DNA of 64,000 bases from Haliotis asinina. Its lineage: Eukaryota; Mollusca; Gastropoda; Lepetellida; Haliotidae. The notes beneath the pieces are model-generated. The model did not search any database. It had not been told where the DNA came from and saw only the letters and a list, made by a program, of their open reading frames with translations. The translations under genes were made by a program, and so were the position numbers. Numbering within the stretch: the first letter of the stretch is position 1; every line of letters begins with the position of its first letter. The stretch spans positions 55,840,753-55,904,752 of the forward strand of contig NC_090281.1 in the NCBI RefSeq assembly GCF_037392515.1, in the 5' to 3' direction. Of the stretch, positions 60,901 through 63,789 are shown piece by piece.

Positions 60901-63688
60901 TGTATTGTATCATTACTGATTAAACCTCCACCTATGAAACACATAAATAGGATCAAAATCCTTCTGTTGTGATCCAAAAATACAGGAAATGCTGAAGAAG
61001 GGTATTCCTATTCCAGTGGTGAACGGACAATTTCTCACTAAAGGTCAAACTAAGAAAATGGTCTTTCTTGATTGACGGTCTGTCTTTTGGGAGACTGTAC
61101 TGGCTAGTGAACAGTTATCACCATAACTTAGTGGTATTTACGATATTACTTGGCAGTTTATAAAACAGAATTAATTCTGATACTTAATTACATATTCACT
61201 GATGTGTCCAGCCAGTTCATTGCCGCCATCATGTTTATATACTGAACATCATTGAAAACACACCACCTGTAAATTTTGAAATAAGGCAATAGAATGTTTT
61301 GGAAATGGAAAATTAATGGTGGGAATTTTGATAATAACACACTAGATCGTAAATAACGCTCTACAGTAAAAAACGGATCGTTCGAACACATCATCGAACA
61401 CATCACATGAAAACAACAAAATTCATGCACACACGAAGGGCACAAATTGCATGCAGAAAGCATGCTGTTCAGGGGTATAAATGACCTTCGGCACAAAACC
61501 GTTCTCATTTTCGCAGTACTTTCGTAAGTAAAGTTTTTTCGCCATGCCAAGATTGTCACCAGAGGAACGAGAACAGGCCTTGGGTATGTTGCAGGTCGGC
61601 GCTTCAAGCAGAAACATTGCACGACGATTTGGGTGTCATCATTCGACCATTCTGAGGCTTGCTAACAGATACCAACAAACAGGAACCAGCAGGGACCGGC
61701 AACGCCCAGGTCAGGCACGTGTTACCACCCCTCGTCAAGATCGAGACATTGTACGGCGCCATATTCGGGATCGAACCTTGCCCGCTGCCAGAACCGCCAA
61801 CGCTGTCCAGGGTCGACGTGGTTTGATCAGCGCTTCCACCGTCCGACGCCGTCTCCGTGCGGCAGGGTTACGTTGTCGACGCCCTTACGTTGGACCCATC
61901 CTGACTGACAGGCATCGCCGTGAACGCCGACAATGGGCTGAACAGCATCGTGTGTGGTTGTTACGACGTTGGCATGGTGTGGTGTTCTCCGACGAGTCGC
62001 GTTTTCACTTGCGAAATGCTGACGGGCGTCTACGGGTATGGCGTCGACGGGGTGAACGTTATCATCAGGATTGTGTTGTGCAAACCGATCGGTGGGGTGC
62101 AGACAGCATTATGGTGTGGGGAGGGATAAGTTATCACCACAGAACCGCTCTGATTGTTTGTCGTGGCAGAGTGAATGCCGTTTACTACCGTGACAACATT
62201 CTTCAGAACAACGTTGTTCCCTTCTTTCACCAGCATCAAGATCTACACACATTTCAACATGACAATGCACGAGCCCACAATGCACGTGTTTCGATACAGT
62301 ATCTGGCTAACAACAACATTCCTCTACTTCATTGGCCTGCATTGTCACCAGATTTGTCACCCATCGAACACTAGTGGGATTACATCGGCCAACGCCTCGC
62401 ACGTCATCCGCAGATCAACAACCTTGGGGAACTCGACAATGCCTTGCAGCAAGAGTGGAATGCAGTGCCTCAGGACTTTATTCAGAGACTTATCCGTTCA
62501 ATGAGGAGACGTTGCACAGCTTGTGTTGCTGCTAACGGGGGTCATACACGCTACTGACTTTCCATTTTGACCCCATCTTTATTTCATTGTCAGCTGCATT
62601 AAATCTTCACTGTTTTGCTTGATTGTTTTTTGCTTCTTTTCTTTATCAAACATTGGTCTACACAAATATGTAAAATTTACATAGATTGCTCACTTCTGCT
62701 CTTAGAAATCCACAATTTTAGGGGTGGTGCGTTTTCAATGATGTTCAGTATATATATGCATCAGAAGGGGATCGTAGCAGTATAAATCGATGTTGTCATG
62801 TTTATATATATATGCATCAGAAGGGCATCGTAGCAGTATAAATCGATGTTGTCATGTTTATATATATGCTTCAGAAGGGGATCGTAGCAGTATAAATCGA
62901 TGTTTTCTCACAATTAACTGTAACAGTTATCGCCATTTTGAATTTCTCTTGCCATTTGTGAAATAATGCATAGATTTACATCAATCATACAGTAACCTTG
63001 AATAACTGATTTAGTGACTATGTGGGTGCTTCTTTTAGTTTTACTGTCATGACTGGGAATGAAAAACAGTTAATGACTTGTGAACTTGAACTTGCTACTA
63101 CATAGGTCCATTAATTCAATTTTCTTTTGCTGTCCTTTATTGTCAAACACCGAGGGTAGATGCACTGACCCCATACCGAGACTGCTATATTGGCTTTTAG
63201 CTAGCCAATAGGAAAACATATTGGTTAAGGCTTTTGGTCGTTATGCCAAAGACCGGGTTCAATCCTCCTCATTGGTTCAATGTGTTATCCTTGTGTTATC
63301 CTTCCACATCCCCCGACATGATATTGTTGGAATATTGCTTAAAGCGGCGTAAAACCCAACTCACTCATTCTCCCGTGGTCTCAGACTCAGATACAATAAG
63401 AACTTTCTTTGTCACTTCAAAGCACCATTAACATCACATGCCAGCCTCCTGGTGCCTCGCTCACCTGATCAGTAAACGCCGTCCATACATTGTTGTCACT
63501 TGTCCTGCAGTCTATCAAATCTCCCATCAACATCAGCTCCACCAAACTTCTCGGTGACGGTAAGTCGCCGCCATTTTGTTGGCATGATGTCCTCGCGTCT
63601 TGCCAGGTGCTTTTCGTGTTGAACAGTTTATAACACTTCCCATAAATGTCCCTCCAACCGTCAGCTTCGTTGCAGAGATCATATGTAT
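9790..63688 (-). CDS. Giant C-type lectin / discoidin / WSC transmembrane receptor (mannose-receptor-like), 5'-partial, 47 exons
   Basis: Seen: 47 exons read right to left, all with AG acceptors and GT donors (one GC), all in compatible phase. Together they encode about 2,360 residues ending in TAG at 9790-9792. Domain order is CTLD1-4, three F5/8 type C domains, WSC, CTLD5-11, Thr/Pro stalk, transmembrane helix and about 32-residue tail. Exons 11, 15 and 35 are small Thr/Pro/Ala linkers. Most domain borders fall at phase-1 introns, as usual for shuffled extracellular modules. The first exon here begins with two bases of a split codon, so the start and signal peptide lie beyond 64000. Known: multi-CTLD receptors of this kind are endocytic or pattern-recognition receptors binding glycans at the cell surface. 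Inferred: an immune or scavenger receptor. It differs from vertebrate mannose receptors in lacking a visible ricin-type or fibronectin II domain here and in carrying discoidin and WSC domains. Confidence 0.88.
10390..10773 (-). CDS. Exon 46: Thr/Pro-rich mucin-like stalk
   Basis: A 384-bp exon encoding about 128 residues dominated by Thr, Pro, Val and Lys, with two adjacent copies of the 10-residue unit TTVKPQTAKV and diverged copies around it. It lacks cysteines and reads as an O-glycosylated spacer lifting the lectin domains off the membrane. The start was set at the CTTCCAG acceptor (exon high end 10773) because it gives the phase-1 junction needed after exon 45; an upstream CAG at about 10803 would be out of phase. 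The donor is G then GTAAAT. Confidence 0.82.
11120..11520. repeat. Tandem array, 59-60-bp unit, about seven copies
   Basis: On the minus strand each unit contains GAACTCGCACAAG followed by GTAGGT, a sequence that looks like a CTLD-exon end with donor (compare exon 45: CCACAAG then GTAGGA). At its right edge (about 11500-11550) the minus strand could read SGFVECELAQ, reminiscent of a CTLD C-terminus. Lies in the intron between exons 45 and 46. Confidence 0.85.
11850..12015. repeat. Dispersed repeat family A copy
   Basis: Contains CAAGTCAGTGAGTCTGACCA and CCATTAGTCGCCTCTTGTGA, family landmarks. Confidence 0.6.
12181..13310 (-). CDS. Exons 44-45: CTLD11, the membrane-proximal lectin domain (13059-13310, 12181-12360)
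   Basis: Exon 44 carries FTPPPPNGQCPGDGWEAFG, SSCYWFQG and TSVWIGLHKSTD; exon 45 carries VQFTNWAPNEPSGTDPGG, EHCVELF, LWNDVSC and RGFICEKPQ. WND is kept while EPN has become EPS. Exon 45 ends in phase 1 and joins the Thr/Pro stalk. The proline run at the start of exon 44 is the linker from CTLD10. Confidence 0.88.
13890..14135. repeat. Dispersed repeat family C copy
   Basis: Has AACCAGCAGTAAATTGGGTA near its start and ends in a TCATTATCATT-type tail, adjacent to the exon 43 donor region. Other copies: 29285-29530 and 31010-31215. Confidence 0.55.
14162..16338 (-). CDS. Exons 42-43: CTLD10 (16091-16338, 14162-14333)
   Basis: Exon 42 carries PCKQGWKPLGGDCFKLV, the cysteine-containing helix region and SSMWIGMARQNQ; exon 43 carries VLYTNWGVNEPSHG, EGCVSF, TWTDDNC and RFTCR. 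EPS replaces EPN and WTDDNC replaces WND. This domain is encoded by only two exons, whereas CTLD1, 3, 5 and 6 use three and CTLD2, 7 and 8 use four. Several dispersed repeats sit in the 1.8-kb intron. Confidence 0.87.
15590..15800. repeat. Dispersed repeat family A copy (full-length core)
   Basis: Contains CCATATGGCTGCGGCCTGTA and the core CCAGTGATCAACAGCATGAG. A partial family B copy follows at about 15940-16020. Confidence 0.7.
16670..17163 (-). CDS. Exons 40-41: rest of CTLD9 with EPN/WND (17003-17163, 16670-16769)
   Basis: Exon 40 carries TPLWLGMYKTPG, YTNWAAKEPNGGMK; exon 41 carries ESCTQM, GQWNDISC and GFLCETM. EPN and WND are both present. The exon 41 donor is AGAA then GTTAGT, leaving phase 1, and the following acceptor in CTLD10 restores the frame. 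The intron between the two exons holds a short palindromic element (about 16848-16970). Confidence 0.86.
16848..16970. mobile_element. Short palindromic relative of the 23568 element
   Basis: Two inverted arms around a centre near 16905 share TCTCCACTATACC / GGTATAGTGGAGA and the GATATCTC motif with the larger element. Confidence 0.5.
17180..17600. repeat. Dispersed repeat, paralogue of 44180-44490
   Basis: Shares blocks such as CTTAAAATTGGTGG, ACATTAAAAATGTA and AGTATAACACAC in the same order with 44180-44490. The GTGGTGCTCCGAT start is reminiscent of hAT element ends, but no duplication was identified. Confidence 0.5.
17926..20722 (-). CDS. Exons 36-39: CTLD8 with EPN/WND, and start of CTLD9 (20544-20722, 19872-19939, 18780-18880, 17926-18183)
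   Basis: Exon 36 carries GACPHLPNWLLYNGYCYM and ends LFIQNL; exon 37 (68 bp) carries DVHVWIGFSELDWDMGY; exon 38 carries WSDGTNVNFINWNHNEPND and ACGDM; exon 39 carries GKWNDEHCSMV and GYVCKL, a Pro/Thr linker, and then CPPGFNTFGNRCF of CTLD9. EPN and WND are both intact, so CTLD8 is a good candidate sugar binder. The 5' end of exon 36 with its acceptor, and the 3' end of exon 37 with its donor, are each expanded into long tandem arrays in the neighbouring introns. Exon boundaries were set by phase (1, 0, 2, 1, 1). Confidence 0.87.
18430..18456. repeat. TCA trinucleotide microsatellite
   Basis: Uninterrupted run of about eight TCA units in the intron between exons 38 and 39. Confidence 0.85.
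19095..19880. repeat. Splice-donor tandem array derived from exon 37, 31-bp unit
   Basis: About 25 units. On the minus strand a unit reads GACATGGGATACAG followed by GTACTG or GTGATG: the last 14 bases of exon 37 plus its donor. The array starts at the exon boundary (19872) and runs into the intron. Confidence 0.88.
20365..20520 (-). repeat. Dispersed repeat family B copy, reverse orientation
   Basis: Reverse complement carries the TACCCATGTGG / AAACCCAGGTCTT head and the ATTGCTGGA-type body, diverged. It ends just beside exon 36. Confidence 0.5.
20695..22400. repeat. Splice-acceptor tandem array derived from exon 36, 59/60-bp unit
   Basis: About 28 units. Each minus-strand unit holds TGTTGTAG (acceptor) followed by about 50 bases of exon 36 coding for GACPHLPNWLLYNGYC. 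The 59-bp units place TAG in the exon frame; 60-bp units (with GTGC instead of GGC) stay open. A 594-bp block of ten units is repeated (about 20704-21297 and 21298-21891). Confidence 0.92.
22942..22986 (-). CDS. Exon 35: 45-bp Thr/Pro linker exon
   Basis: It encodes a GVTPAPRTTLPVPTS spacer between CTLD7 and CTLD8, phase 1 on both sides, acceptor TTTACAG, donor GTAACA. It has the same layout as linker exons 11 and 15. Confidence 0.75.
23374..26207 (-). CDS. Exons 32-34: rest of CTLD7 (26077-26207, 25663-25724, 23374-23541)
   Basis: Exon 32 begins INNNPINLQLSWADSQQDCK and ends DYIWRNYL; exon 33 (62 bp) carries DHFWIGLSVMNAGG; exon 34 carries YVWSDKTPFDL, PWADNEPDTQGG, AQCVEV, QVCWHLRNWIC. The motif EPD replaces EPN and the WND position is degenerate. 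All splice phases agree (0, 2, 1, 1). The acceptor of exon 34 lies about 25 bases from an inverted-repeat miniature element (23568-24074). Confidence 0.86.
23568..24074. mobile_element. Miniature inverted-repeat element close to exon 34 acceptor
   Basis: Inverted ends of about 70 bp, both containing GATATCTCCAG and GGATGCATCTATGG, about 507 bp apart overall. A shorter relative, nearly only the two arms, lies at 16848-16970. Confidence 0.6.
24590..24812. repeat. Tandem array, 41-bp unit, five copies
   Basis: Near-identical units built on AACTTGGGAAGCAACTTACA in the intron between exons 33 and 34; not related to a neighbouring exon. Confidence 0.88.
25190..25610. repeat. Tandem array, 74-bp unit, about five to six copies
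   Basis: Units share GTCTAGAAGGAGAAGGTTCA. Ends about 60 bases from the exon 33 donor; units do not copy exon sequence. Confidence 0.88.
26337..26450. repeat. CATC/ATCC tetranucleotide repeat
   Basis: Imperfect run of CCAT units in the intron between exons 31 and 32. Confidence 0.8.
26919..31529 (-). CDS. Exons 29-31: CTLD6 plus start of CTLD7 (31414-31529, 29808-29956, 26919-27115)
   Basis: Exon 29 reads GWDGYRWSCYMYV and ends at SLVRIDD; exon 30 reads KYMVWTDIRN and ITNWAQNKP; exon 31 reads DENGHCVALG, WYNTFCNST and AAICER, then a TTPATLPTTPPKV linker, and opens CTLD7 with CAAGWVDGGIYCYQ. The calcium site is KPD and WYN, so it is probably not a classical sugar binder. A 29-bp tandem array of about 2 kb lies in the intron between exons 30 and 31, and a 96-bp array of 2 kb in the intron before exon 29. 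Confidence 0.86.
27235..29215. repeat. Long minisatellite, 29-bp unit, nearly 70 copies
   Basis: Units of type CATCGTATTGCTTCCTATGA plus GTACAAGTA, with variants at a few fixed positions (ATC/ATT, CAAG/CTAG) and occasional truncated units. Lies in the intron between exons 30 and 31; no exon sequence inside the unit. Confidence 0.93.
29285..29530. repeat. Dispersed repeat family C copy
   Basis: Contains CCACCCAGCAGTGAATTGGG and ends with GAGCTATATAAATATCCAAT. Confidence 0.6.
29555..29790. repeat. Short degenerate tandem repeats (CTAACTACTGA)
   Basis: Overlapping 10-30-bp repeats of ACTACTGACTAACTACTGAG type immediately beside exon 30. Confidence 0.7.
30626..30755. repeat. Foldback element with about 38-bp arms
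   Basis: Left arm ACTTTATGGATGTACAACTT and the reverse complement at the right end are nearly identical over about 38 bases. Lies in the intron between exons 29 and 30; no exon nearby. Confidence 0.55.
31010..31215. repeat. Dispersed repeat family C copy
   Basis: Contains CACCCAGCAGAAGGTGGGTA and the ATAAATGATCATTATCATTA tail. Confidence 0.6.
32215..34235. repeat. Long minisatellite, 96-bp unit of three 32-bp sub-units
   Basis: Built on GGAGGATGGTGGTGACACTA and related sub-units; strongly G/T-rich on the plus strand. Because 96 is divisible by three, a 204-codon open frame (33500-34114) arises that is not a gene. Lies in the intron between exons 28 and 29. Confidence 0.92.
34812..36940 (-). 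CDS. Exons 26-28: CTLD5 (36764-36940, 35611-35765, 34812-34925)
   Basis: Exon 26 carries KVCREGWKSYKDDCYQ; exon 27 carries DDVWIGFNDLQ, MYTNWDATEPSNQPG and EDCVVVKFQ; exon 28 carries GGWQDENC and YICMSPKMPTTM plus the start of the next domain (VSGCEQ). The calcium motif is EPS and WQD, so sugar binding is possible but altered. Phases are 1, 1, 0, 0. A hAT-like miniature element lies in the intron between exons 26 and 27. Confidence 0.87.
36014..36631. mobile_element. hAT-like miniature inverted-repeat element
   Basis: 618 bp with terminal inverted repeats of about 60 bp (ends read CAGTCTAAGTAAACTTAG) and a perfect 8-bp flanking duplication, caaacact, at 36006-36013 and 36632-36639. Eight-base duplications are characteristic of hAT elements. 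No coding capacity seen. It lies in the intron between exons 26 and 27. Confidence 0.75.
37610..38160. repeat. Two dispersed repeat family A fragments plus GAGT microsatellite
   Basis: GAGT run at 37610-37636; family A landmarks CAGCAACCCATGCTTGCC (about 37665) and CTGACTTGGTTGACACATAT (about 38008) belong to two copies. The second ends 38 bases before the exon 25 donor. Confidence 0.6.
38198..39511 (-). CDS. Exons 24-25: WSC domain (39381-39511, 38198-38357)
   Basis: Exon 24 encodes VAIGCFTDVKEDRDLPYE and SCIHHCYLK; exon 25 encodes GYFYAGIQNGYECFCGNSYG, then the C-x3-C and CGGPLAN segments. The cysteine spacing and the GYxYAGxQxGxECxCGNxYG signature are diagnostic of WSC, a putative carbohydrate-binding module first described in yeast wall-integrity sensors and also present in some animal extracellular proteins. 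It sits between the discoidin block and the second lectin block. The exon 24 donor (AAG then GTAGGC) is embedded in a 53-bp tandem array that copies the exon end. Confidence 0.88.
39000..39422. repeat. Splice-donor tandem array derived from exon 24 (WSC), 53-bp unit
   Basis: About seven to eight units. Each minus-strand unit has CTCCATCCTGTATACATCAC, then TGTTACCTCAAG and, in about half of them, GTAGGC: the last roughly 40 bases of exon 24 with its donor. Confidence 0.88.
39685..39790 (-). repeat. Dispersed repeat family B copy, reverse orientation
   Basis: Reverse complement shows the tRNA-like head with ACCCAGG and CATGTGGGG motifs; a further partial copy is at about 38610-38720. Confidence 0.5.
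40173..42463 (-). CDS. Exons 21-23: F5/8 type C (discoidin) domain 3 (42285-42463, 41628-41771, 40173-40311)
   Basis: Exon 21 starts TCREIPLIDG and ends SNQYIQ; exon 22 starts VDLGRVVEVTAVATQGRDD and carries YTLSSSTDGKTW; exon 23 starts HFDGNWD and ends LRWEVYGCPG. The three exons together give a complete discoidin fold of about 150 residues with both terminal cysteines. Exon 21 ends with a GC rather than GT donor (CAG then GCGAGT), the only non-GT donor in the gene model; the QxDLG motif is rebuilt exactly across that junction, which supports it. Confidence 0.87.
40565..40745. repeat. Dispersed repeat family A copy
   Basis: Contains TAGCAACCCATGCATGTCGT and CTGGAATATTGCTGAGTGCA. Confidence 0.6.
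41095..41365. repeat. Dispersed repeat family A copy, well preserved
   Basis: Full set of family landmarks from CTTCAGCACCCATGCTTGCC through GACTAACGGGATCGGGTGGT to a CACTCACTCACTCACT end. Confidence 0.75.
42283..42284 (-). other. Non-canonical GC splice donor of exon 21
   Basis: The exon ends ATTCAG and the intron begins GCGAGT. The only nearby GT (5 bases on) would put exon 22 out of frame. GC-AG introns are a known minor class spliced by the major spliceosome, usually with a strong CAG before the site, as here. Confidence 0.7.
42611..43989 (-). CDS. Exons 19-20: F5/8 type C (discoidin) domain 2 (43655-43989, 42611-42752)
   Basis: Exon 19 (335 bp) begins EDCYADYGVSGPLFV and carries ANWLEVDLGAVKVIRGV and WVTKYKVMYKLRDG, close to the family consensus. 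Exon 20 begins IFTGNT and ends ALRVDFFVCPI with the closing cysteine. Unlike domains 1 and 3, the first two segments are fused in one exon, so one intron was lost or never gained here. Junction phases are 1 in, 0, 1 out. Confidence 0.88.
44180..44490. repeat. Dispersed repeat, paralogue of 17180-17600
   Basis: Same ordered blocks (TTAATCAGAATTTT, GGTATAACACACC, CCACTTAAAATTGG) as the copy near exon 40; runs directly into the following tandem array. Confidence 0.5.
44515..45595. repeat. Minisatellite, 51-bp unit, about 21 copies
   Basis: Units of type TGGGGATACAGTCTGGCCTG with a few 57-bp variants (extra ACAAGT). 51 and 57 are multiples of three, so most of the six frames stay open for over 300 codons; these are not genes. 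Lies in the intron between exons 18 and 19; no exon sequence in the unit. Confidence 0.93.
45731..47340 (-). CDS. Exons 16-18: F5/8 type C (discoidin) domain 1 (47209-47340, 46575-46768, 45731-45872)
   Basis: It starts with DLCKAEPMISG, holds GQWISATF and VTKFKLMYQYD (the strand pattern WVTKYKVxYS of this family), then GVDKVFTGCMDSD, and ends IKLIPTAW and WEILGCIE, the canonical C-terminal cysteine of the fold. Known: F5/8 type C domains are beta-barrels that bind phospholipid, collagen or carbohydrate through surface loops; which applies here cannot be told. The exon 17 donor (AAG then GTACTT) lies next to a degenerate array that repeats this junction. Confidence 0.87.
45885..46330. repeat. 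Degenerate minisatellite, roughly 22-30-bp unit
   Basis: Variants of CATGTGGATAGTCTCACACA, starting immediately upstream of the exon 18 acceptor in transcript order. Confidence 0.85.
46415..46580. repeat. Degenerate splice-donor array derived from exon 17, about 33-bp unit
   Basis: About five copies. The exon junction reads GTCGATAAG then GTACTTACTTG on the minus strand; diverged copies keep GATAA, ACTTG and the spacing. Only the distal copy near 46420-46436 still has AAG then GTACTT. Confidence 0.65.
47563..48054. mobile_element. Miniature inverted-repeat element with TA target site
   Basis: 492 bp with inverted ends of about 28 bp built on TACTCTT, an A-run, then GTAGGGGAACTT, flanked by TA. 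No open frame of interest; a non-autonomous Tc1/mariner-type element. It lies in the intron between exons 15 and 16. Confidence 0.7.
48396..48452 (-). CDS. Exon 15: 57-bp Thr/Pro linker exon
   Basis: It encodes ASPETTIAPSITQTTPVGK, a likely O-glycosylated spacer separating the first lectin block (CTLD1-4) from the three discoidin domains. Phase 1 on both sides, acceptor TTGCAG, donor GTGACG. Confidence 0.75.
48720..48960. repeat. Dispersed repeat family A copy, well preserved
   Basis: Contains AAGTCTGGGCCAGACAATCC and the core CCAGTGATCAACAGCATGAG; ends about 80 bases from the exon 14 donor. Confidence 0.75.
49042..51201 (-). CDS. Exons 12-14: CTLD4 with complete EPN/WND site (51028-51201, 50032-50160, 49042-49158)
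   Basis: Exon 12 begins YRCGPNWIFNGMESSCYQV and ends FLQ. Exon 13 carries EWFWIGANDK and YVNWHPG. Exon 14 carries EPNSLGGEEDCSQM, KWNDKKC and YICEKS. This copy keeps EPN and WND, the residues that in mannose-type CTLDs ligate the principal calcium ion and the sugar hydroxyls, so it is one of the best candidates for actual glycan binding. All junctions are phase 1. A 50-bp tandem array lies in the intron between exons 12 and 13. Confidence 0.88.
49215..49560. repeat. Low-complexity array of TATTCATTGTG units
   Basis: Short repeats of 10-20 bp (TATTCATTGTGTATTTGTTG). Open in all three plus-strand frames, which explains three overlapping Cys/Ile/Val-rich open frames of 120-137 codons. Confidence 0.88.
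50195..50910. repeat. Minisatellite, 50-bp unit, about 14 copies
   Basis: Units built on ACAACCTGATCTACTCCGGA and GGGAGCCTGCACTGAGG. Begins about 35 bases upstream of the exon 13 acceptor; units contain no exon sequence. Confidence 0.92.
51277..51413. mobile_element. Small inverted-repeat element
   Basis: About 135 bp with ends CCCATTTCACAAAGC and GCTTTGTGAAATAGGGCCC in inverted orientation, with a second inner inverted stretch (GCATTCGTTCGT / ACGAACGC). It lies in the intron between exons 11 and 12. Confidence 0.55.
51690..51725 (-). CDS. Exon 11: 36-bp Ala/Thr/Pro linker exon
   Basis: A 36-bp exon encoding a short GATATPGAAVT linker between CTLD3 and CTLD4. It has the acceptor CTTTCAG and donor GTAAGG, phase 1 on both sides, so skipping or inserting it keeps the frame. 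It resembles the linker exons 15 and 35 in composition and phase. Confidence 0.75.
51878..53973 (-). CDS. Exons 8-10: CTLD3 (53815-53973, 53094-53185, 51878-52034)
   Basis: Exon 8 opens with MTCPSQWVLFRQDCYFLG and the helix region ending in the phase-1 codon after FLI. Exon 9 (92 bp) reads EKMLQQGNAWIGLKRD and ends VDNTP. Exon 10 reads LTFNNFAPGEPN, QECVDA, WRDNWC and FICR. The EPN motif is intact, while the WND position is WRDNWC, so calcium binding is possible but uncertain. Exon 9 ends inside a large tandem array (52258-53115) whose units copy its last 19 bases and donor. The donor at 53092-53093 is chosen because it is the only one leaving exon 9 in the phase required by exon 10 with normal CTLD spacing. 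Confidence 0.86.
52258..53115. repeat. Splice-donor tandem array derived from exon 9, 33/34-bp unit
   Basis: About 25 units. The exon 9 junction is GTGGACAATACACCA then GTAAGT; each unit repeats a version of TACACCA then GTAAGATGG plus TTTTACCTG. The first units next to the exon are the closest copies; distal ones change GTGGACAAT to TGGCCA. The 33-bp period gives over 200-codon open frames on both strands that are not genes. Confidence 0.92.
53590..53760 (+). repeat. Dispersed repeat family B copy
   Basis: tRNA-like head GGTGGTTAGAGCATTCACTC, then CTCCCCACATGGGTACAATG and the GATATTGCTGAATATTGCTA body. Confidence 0.7.
54849..57202 (-). CDS. Exons 4-7: CTLD2 (57067-57202, 56783-56856, 55323-55454, 54849-54947)
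   Basis: Exon 4 begins GTCPTGWVVYGGKCYQV and ends ...LLTIEE with a donor after two bases of a codon. Exon 5 carries LHIHDAWMGFS, the WIGL equivalent. Exon 6 carries YTHWYRGFPRP and TDCGVV. Exon 7 carries ATWSNGYC and KPYMCE. The EPN position reads RPI and WND reads WSN, so the sugar-binding calcium site looks degraded although the disulphide cysteines are kept. A linker rich in V, N and T follows the last cysteine. All junctions are in phase (1, 2, 1, 1, 1). Confidence 0.87.
55735..56310. repeat. Minisatellite, 56-bp unit, about ten copies
   Basis: Very homogeneous units of type CTTGTGTATAATCCCCACAA / ACACCTGCATCTGTAAT. In the intron between exons 5 and 6; no exon sequence in the unit. Confidence 0.92.
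56567..56621. repeat. GAGT microsatellite
   Basis: About 13 uninterrupted GAGT units. Confidence 0.9.
57285..57620. repeat. Splice-donor tandem array derived from exon 3, about 34-bp unit
   Basis: About nine units beyond the exon. A unit reads CATCTGCATCAAGCCATATG then GTATGTGTACTGAC on the minus strand, copying the last 20 bases of exon 3 and the donor. About four units keep the GT; others read GA. Confidence 0.85.
57595..63688 (-). CDS. Exons 1-3: CTLD1 (63465-63688, 59298-59377, 57595-57698)
   Basis: Exon 1 opens the C-type lectin fold with a Cys followed by GW, then DIYGKCYKLF and the WQDARTSCQQNGGDL helix region, and ends at WTAFTDQ, the usual WIGL strand. Exon 2 gives MTYQAW, the counterpart of YTNW. 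Exon 3 gives QVCIES and the closing YICIK. There is no EPN or QPD and no WND, so calcium-dependent sugar binding is unlikely in this copy. Phases are 1 in, 0, 2, 1 out. Intron 1 is about 4.1 kb and hosts a Tc1-like element. The exon 3 donor region is itself repeated in tandem in the following intron. Confidence 0.87.
57850..58790. repeat. Minisatellite, 41-bp unit, about 20 copies
   Basis: Units of AAGGTGTTATGCTGAGTATT and CAAAGGATTGTGTTGGTGTCC, degenerate at the left edge, in the intron between exons 2 and 3. Confidence 0.92.
58791..59297. other. Intron 2 remainder, nothing recognised
   Basis: No repeat or coding feature that I can support between the array and exon 2. Confidence 0.4.
59720..59905. 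repeat. Dispersed repeat family A copy
   Basis: Contains TTCTGGACCAGACACACCAG and TAGCATGGGTTGTTGAAGAT. Confidence 0.65.
59906..61239. other. Intron 1, nothing coding recognised
   Basis: AT-rich. The open frames at 60333-60801 have no recognisable domain and no CTLD landmarks. Confidence 0.35.
61240..62750 (+). mobile_element. Second Tc1-like transposon, with broken transposase
   Basis: About 1.5 kb with matching ends that begin TACTGAACATCATTGAAAAC on each strand (28 bp, one mismatch) and TA on each side. It sits in intron 1 of the lectin gene in opposite orientation, inserted into one unit of a tandem repeat that continues to the right (62751-62905). Confidence 0.8.
61544..62557 (+). pseudogene. 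Tc1-like transposase with a single premature stop
   Basis: The frame runs from ATG (MPRLSPEEREQALGML) for 276 residues to a TAG at 62372-62374. It then continues in the same frame for another 60 codons to TGA at 62555-62557, giving the usual total of about 337 codons. The stop falls right after the catalytic Glu (DLSPIEH), where the family normally has Leu or a similar residue before WD. The other catalytic landmarks are present: FSDESRF, VWGGIS, QHDNARAH, 34 residues between the second Asp and the Glu. The helix-turn-helix region (ASSRNIARRFGCHHSTILRL) is intact. Only one lesion is visible, so inactivation looks recent. It is only distantly similar to the transposase at 7837-8817. Confidence 0.87.
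62750..62905. repeat. Tandem repeat, about 55-63-bp unit, three copies
   Basis: Units of type GCATCAGAAGGGGATCGTAG and TATAAATCGATGTTGTCATG. The 61240 transposon is inserted at the TATATA of one unit, since CATCATGTTTATAT is also found at its left flank. Confidence 0.75.
63198..63380 (+). repeat. Dispersed repeat family B copy
   Basis: tRNA-like head with CAAAGACCGGGTTCAATCC, body GATATTGTTGGAATATTGCT and an ACTCACTCATTC end, 85 bases from the exon 1 donor. Confidence 0.7.
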
Positions 63689-63789
63689 CTGGTACATAAT
63701 ATATCGCACGTTTAGCTAGGGATAAACTCATTTCAAATAACGTCAGCGAAATTGTATATCAGAGATTATACATGTTTGTAGACTTTCAT

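Noticed and set aside
61188..61622. 144-codon minus-strand open frame
   Set aside because: Overlaps the left end and 5' part of the Tc1-like element in antisense; no family features.
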